A DNA stretch of 64,000 nt from Halobacteriales archaeon QS_4_69_34. GTDB lineage: Archaea > Halobacteriota > Halobacteria > Halobacteriales > Halococcaceae. Each line of letters opens with the position of its first letter. Position 1 is the stretch's first letter. This document shows, one piece after another, positions 62,832-64,000 of the stretch. The translations under genes and the position numbers were made by a program. Under the pieces are notes generated by a model. That model saw nothing but the letters and a program-made list of their open reading frames with translations, was not told where the DNA came from and did no database searches. The stretch spans positions 27,399 to 91,398 of the forward strand of contig PXRN01000018.1 in the NCBI GenBank assembly GCA_003021045.1, in the 5' to 3' direction.

Positions 62832-63986
62832 GTGTCCGATGAGTCACGACCGGAGCGGTTTACCGACCGCATCAGCGCTGAGAGCTTCGATGAGTGGTAC
62901 GCCAAGCGCGAGTTCACCCGCAACATCCGGGAAGGGAAGCCATATTTCAACGGTCCTTCATCGGTGCCCGAGCCCGAGCGACACACGCCGTCAAGCCTGC
63001 TCCAGTGCCACCGCAAGATCGCCTACCGGCAGGCGAACGCCCCCGAGGAGCGCGAGCCGCCGGAGGGCATCTTCTGGTCCGGGCGACTGTTCGAAGAAGA
63101 GGTCGCCGTCCCGTATCTCCGGGACGTGGTAGCCGGCGAGGGAGCCTACGTGAGGAATTCGATGTGGATCGACGACACCGTCGAGACGCCCGGCGGCGAG
63201 CAGCTGCGATTCAAAGGCTCGACCGACCCCGTAGTGGTGAATCGTGAGAGCGAGCCGCTGCTGGTCACGGAAGTGAAGACGAAATCGTCGCTGGAGGACC
63301 TCGACGAGCCCAATCGCCACCATCGTGCGCAGGTTCACGCCTATATGCACGGCCTCTCCGCGAAGTACGATCGCACCGTCGACGAGGCGGTGATCATCTA
63401 CGGCGGGCGGACCTCGATGGACGTGCGGGCGTTCGAGGAACCGTTCAGCACCGCCTTCTTCGAGCGGGTACTCGACTGGGCGGCGACGCACACCGACTAC
63501 CGCGAGTCGGGCGCACTCCCCCCGGCGGACCCGGAGTACGGGTGGGAGTGCCGGTTCTGCTCGTTCAAACACCGCTGCGGGCAGAGCGACTGGCCGTTCG
63601 CGGACATCGGTCCTGTCGGGTTCCTCCCGCTGGTCGCGGACTATCCACGCGAGCGGGTGGTGGAGTACCTTGACGCCCGCGCGGAGGACGGAGCGAAGCT
63701 CACGCCGACGCTCGCTCACGAGTACCCCGAGGTGGCCGAGGAGTACGCCGTCCACGACTGGTGTTGTTCTTGCTGTGAGAGCGAGCGCGCATGGAACGAG
63801 GTGGAATGGGACGGTGACATGGCGAACCCGCCGATATGTCCCGCTTGTGCCGAGCGGTCGATGCTGAGTTCTCTTGACGGGCCAGAACCCGACACTCAGA
63901 AATCGCTCTTGGGAAGCACATTGTTGGTGAGTCAGAGCACCTCTCGAAGAGCGTGTTCGAGTGCTTCTCTCCCTGGTTTGCGGTAG
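62832..63986 (+). CDS. Cas4/AddB-like PD-(D/E)XK nuclease with Fe-S cysteines
   Basis: A 384-residue RecB-type nuclease. Active-site residues: D132 (FKGSTDPVV), E147-x-K149 (LLVTEVKTK), and Q167 in the RAQVHAYMHG helix. Four cysteines placed as in Cas4 and AddB (C59 in LLQCHRK, then C240, C243, C249 in CRFCSFKHRC) should hold a [4Fe-4S] cluster. Additional cysteines near the C-terminus (DWCCSCCESE, CPACAE) may bind zinc. The last about 35 residues after CPACAERSML look random, and a frame on the other strand overlaps them, so the true end may be lost. GTG 62832 start is uncertain. No cas genes or CRISPR repeats are present. Confidence 0.78.
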   Translation: MSDESRPERFTDRISAESFDEWYAKREFTRNIREGKPYFNGPSSVPEPERHTPSSLLQCHRKIAYRQANAPEEREPPEGIFWSGRLFEEEVAVPYLRDVVAGEGAYVRNSMWIDDTVETPGGEQLRFKGSTDPVVVNRESEPLLVTEVKTKSSLEDLDEPNRHHRAQVHAYMHGLSAKYDRTVDEAVIIYGGRTSMDVRAFEEPFSTAFFERVLDWAATHTDYRESGALPPADPEYGWECRFCSFKHRCGQSDWPFADIGPVGFLPLVADYPRERVVEYLDARAEDGAKLTPTLAHEYPEVAEEYAVHDWCCSCCESERAWNEVEWDGDMANPPICPACAERSMLSSLDGPEPDTQKSLLGSTLLVSQSTSRRACSSASLPGLR

Positions 63987-64000
63987 AGTTGGCAGCGTAA
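63932..64000 (-). CDS. Possible C-terminus of a minus-strand gene entering from the right edge
   Basis: 23 codons in phase with the edge read LRCQLYRKPGREALEHALRE then VL and TGA at 63932-63934. Composition is protein-like, helical with alternating charges. It overlaps the dubious tail of the nuclease gene by 55 bases. Too short for a family call; a transposase end is possible. Confidence 0.25.
   Translation of the reverse strand, partial: LRCQLYRKPGREALEHALREVL

Noticed and set aside
62832..63986. Part of a CRISPR-Cas locus (Cas4)
   Set aside because: No repeat array and no other cas genes in the window; the Cas4-like cysteine pattern is also found in stand-alone nucleases.

Overview
The window comes from a haloarchaeon (class Halobacteria). 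The evidence is high GC, acidic proteins, leaderless starts with AT-rich boxes about 27 nt upstream, class III signal-peptide pilins, a Pus10 pseudouridine synthase, an Orc1/Cdc6 protein and a J-domain/[2Fe-2S] ferredoxin. The genus cannot be fixed from the sequence alone.

Layout. 0-2.2 kb: tail of a probable hydantoinase-B gene and oligoendopeptidase F. 2.3-14.2 kb: a molybdenum hydroxylase (cox) cluster on the minus strand in the order coxG-coxS-coxL-coxM-coxD-coxE, then xdhC; a divergent plus-strand moeA (disrupted) and mocA make or modify the cofactor. The large subunit carries the form II motif AYRGAGR, so it is not a canonical form I CO dehydrogenase. 14.4-22 kb: VanZ-like protein, a Gly/Asn-rich surface protein, tRNA-Lys(UUU) with an odd partial tRNA copy and hairpin beside it, an M20 amidohydrolase, small conserved proteins and a siroheme nitrite/sulfite reductase. 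22-25.5 kb: carB. 25.7-35.9 kb: minus-strand surface and type IV pilus region (pilB, frameshifted pilC, pilin-like Ig protein, pilin, stunted pilin leader ORF, two membrane/secreted proteins), with gene debris inside it. 36-41 kb: strictosidine-synthase-like protein, cdd, a wrecked methyltransferase gene, udp, ferredoxin, SDR dehydrogenase. 41-47.6 kb: GH15 glucoamylase, cytochrome oxidase subunits III and I flanking a CDF metal transporter. 47.8-57.8 kb: CHRD-domain secreted protein, serA, RND/MMPL exporter, rnhB, pus10, hisH. 57.8-64 kb: an accessory island of lower GC with a 1.1 kb gene-free stretch, an IS4-type transposase, a winged-helix regulator, an Orc1/Cdc6 protein and a Cas4-like Fe-S nuclease.

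How the genes work together: the cox cluster, its AAA+/VWA maturation pair, the XdhC sulfuration chaperone and the cytidylyltransferase MocA form one functional unit making a molybdopterin-cytosine-dinucleotide hydroxylase that feeds electrons to the membrane. PilB/PilC and the pilins form one surface-appendage unit. cdd and udp are pyrimidine salvage, and carB, serA and hisH are biosynthetic. Several genes carry frameshifts or deletions (moeA, pilC, a methyltransferase, two small ORFs). These are either real decay or assembly errors, and reads should be checked before they are treated as biology.
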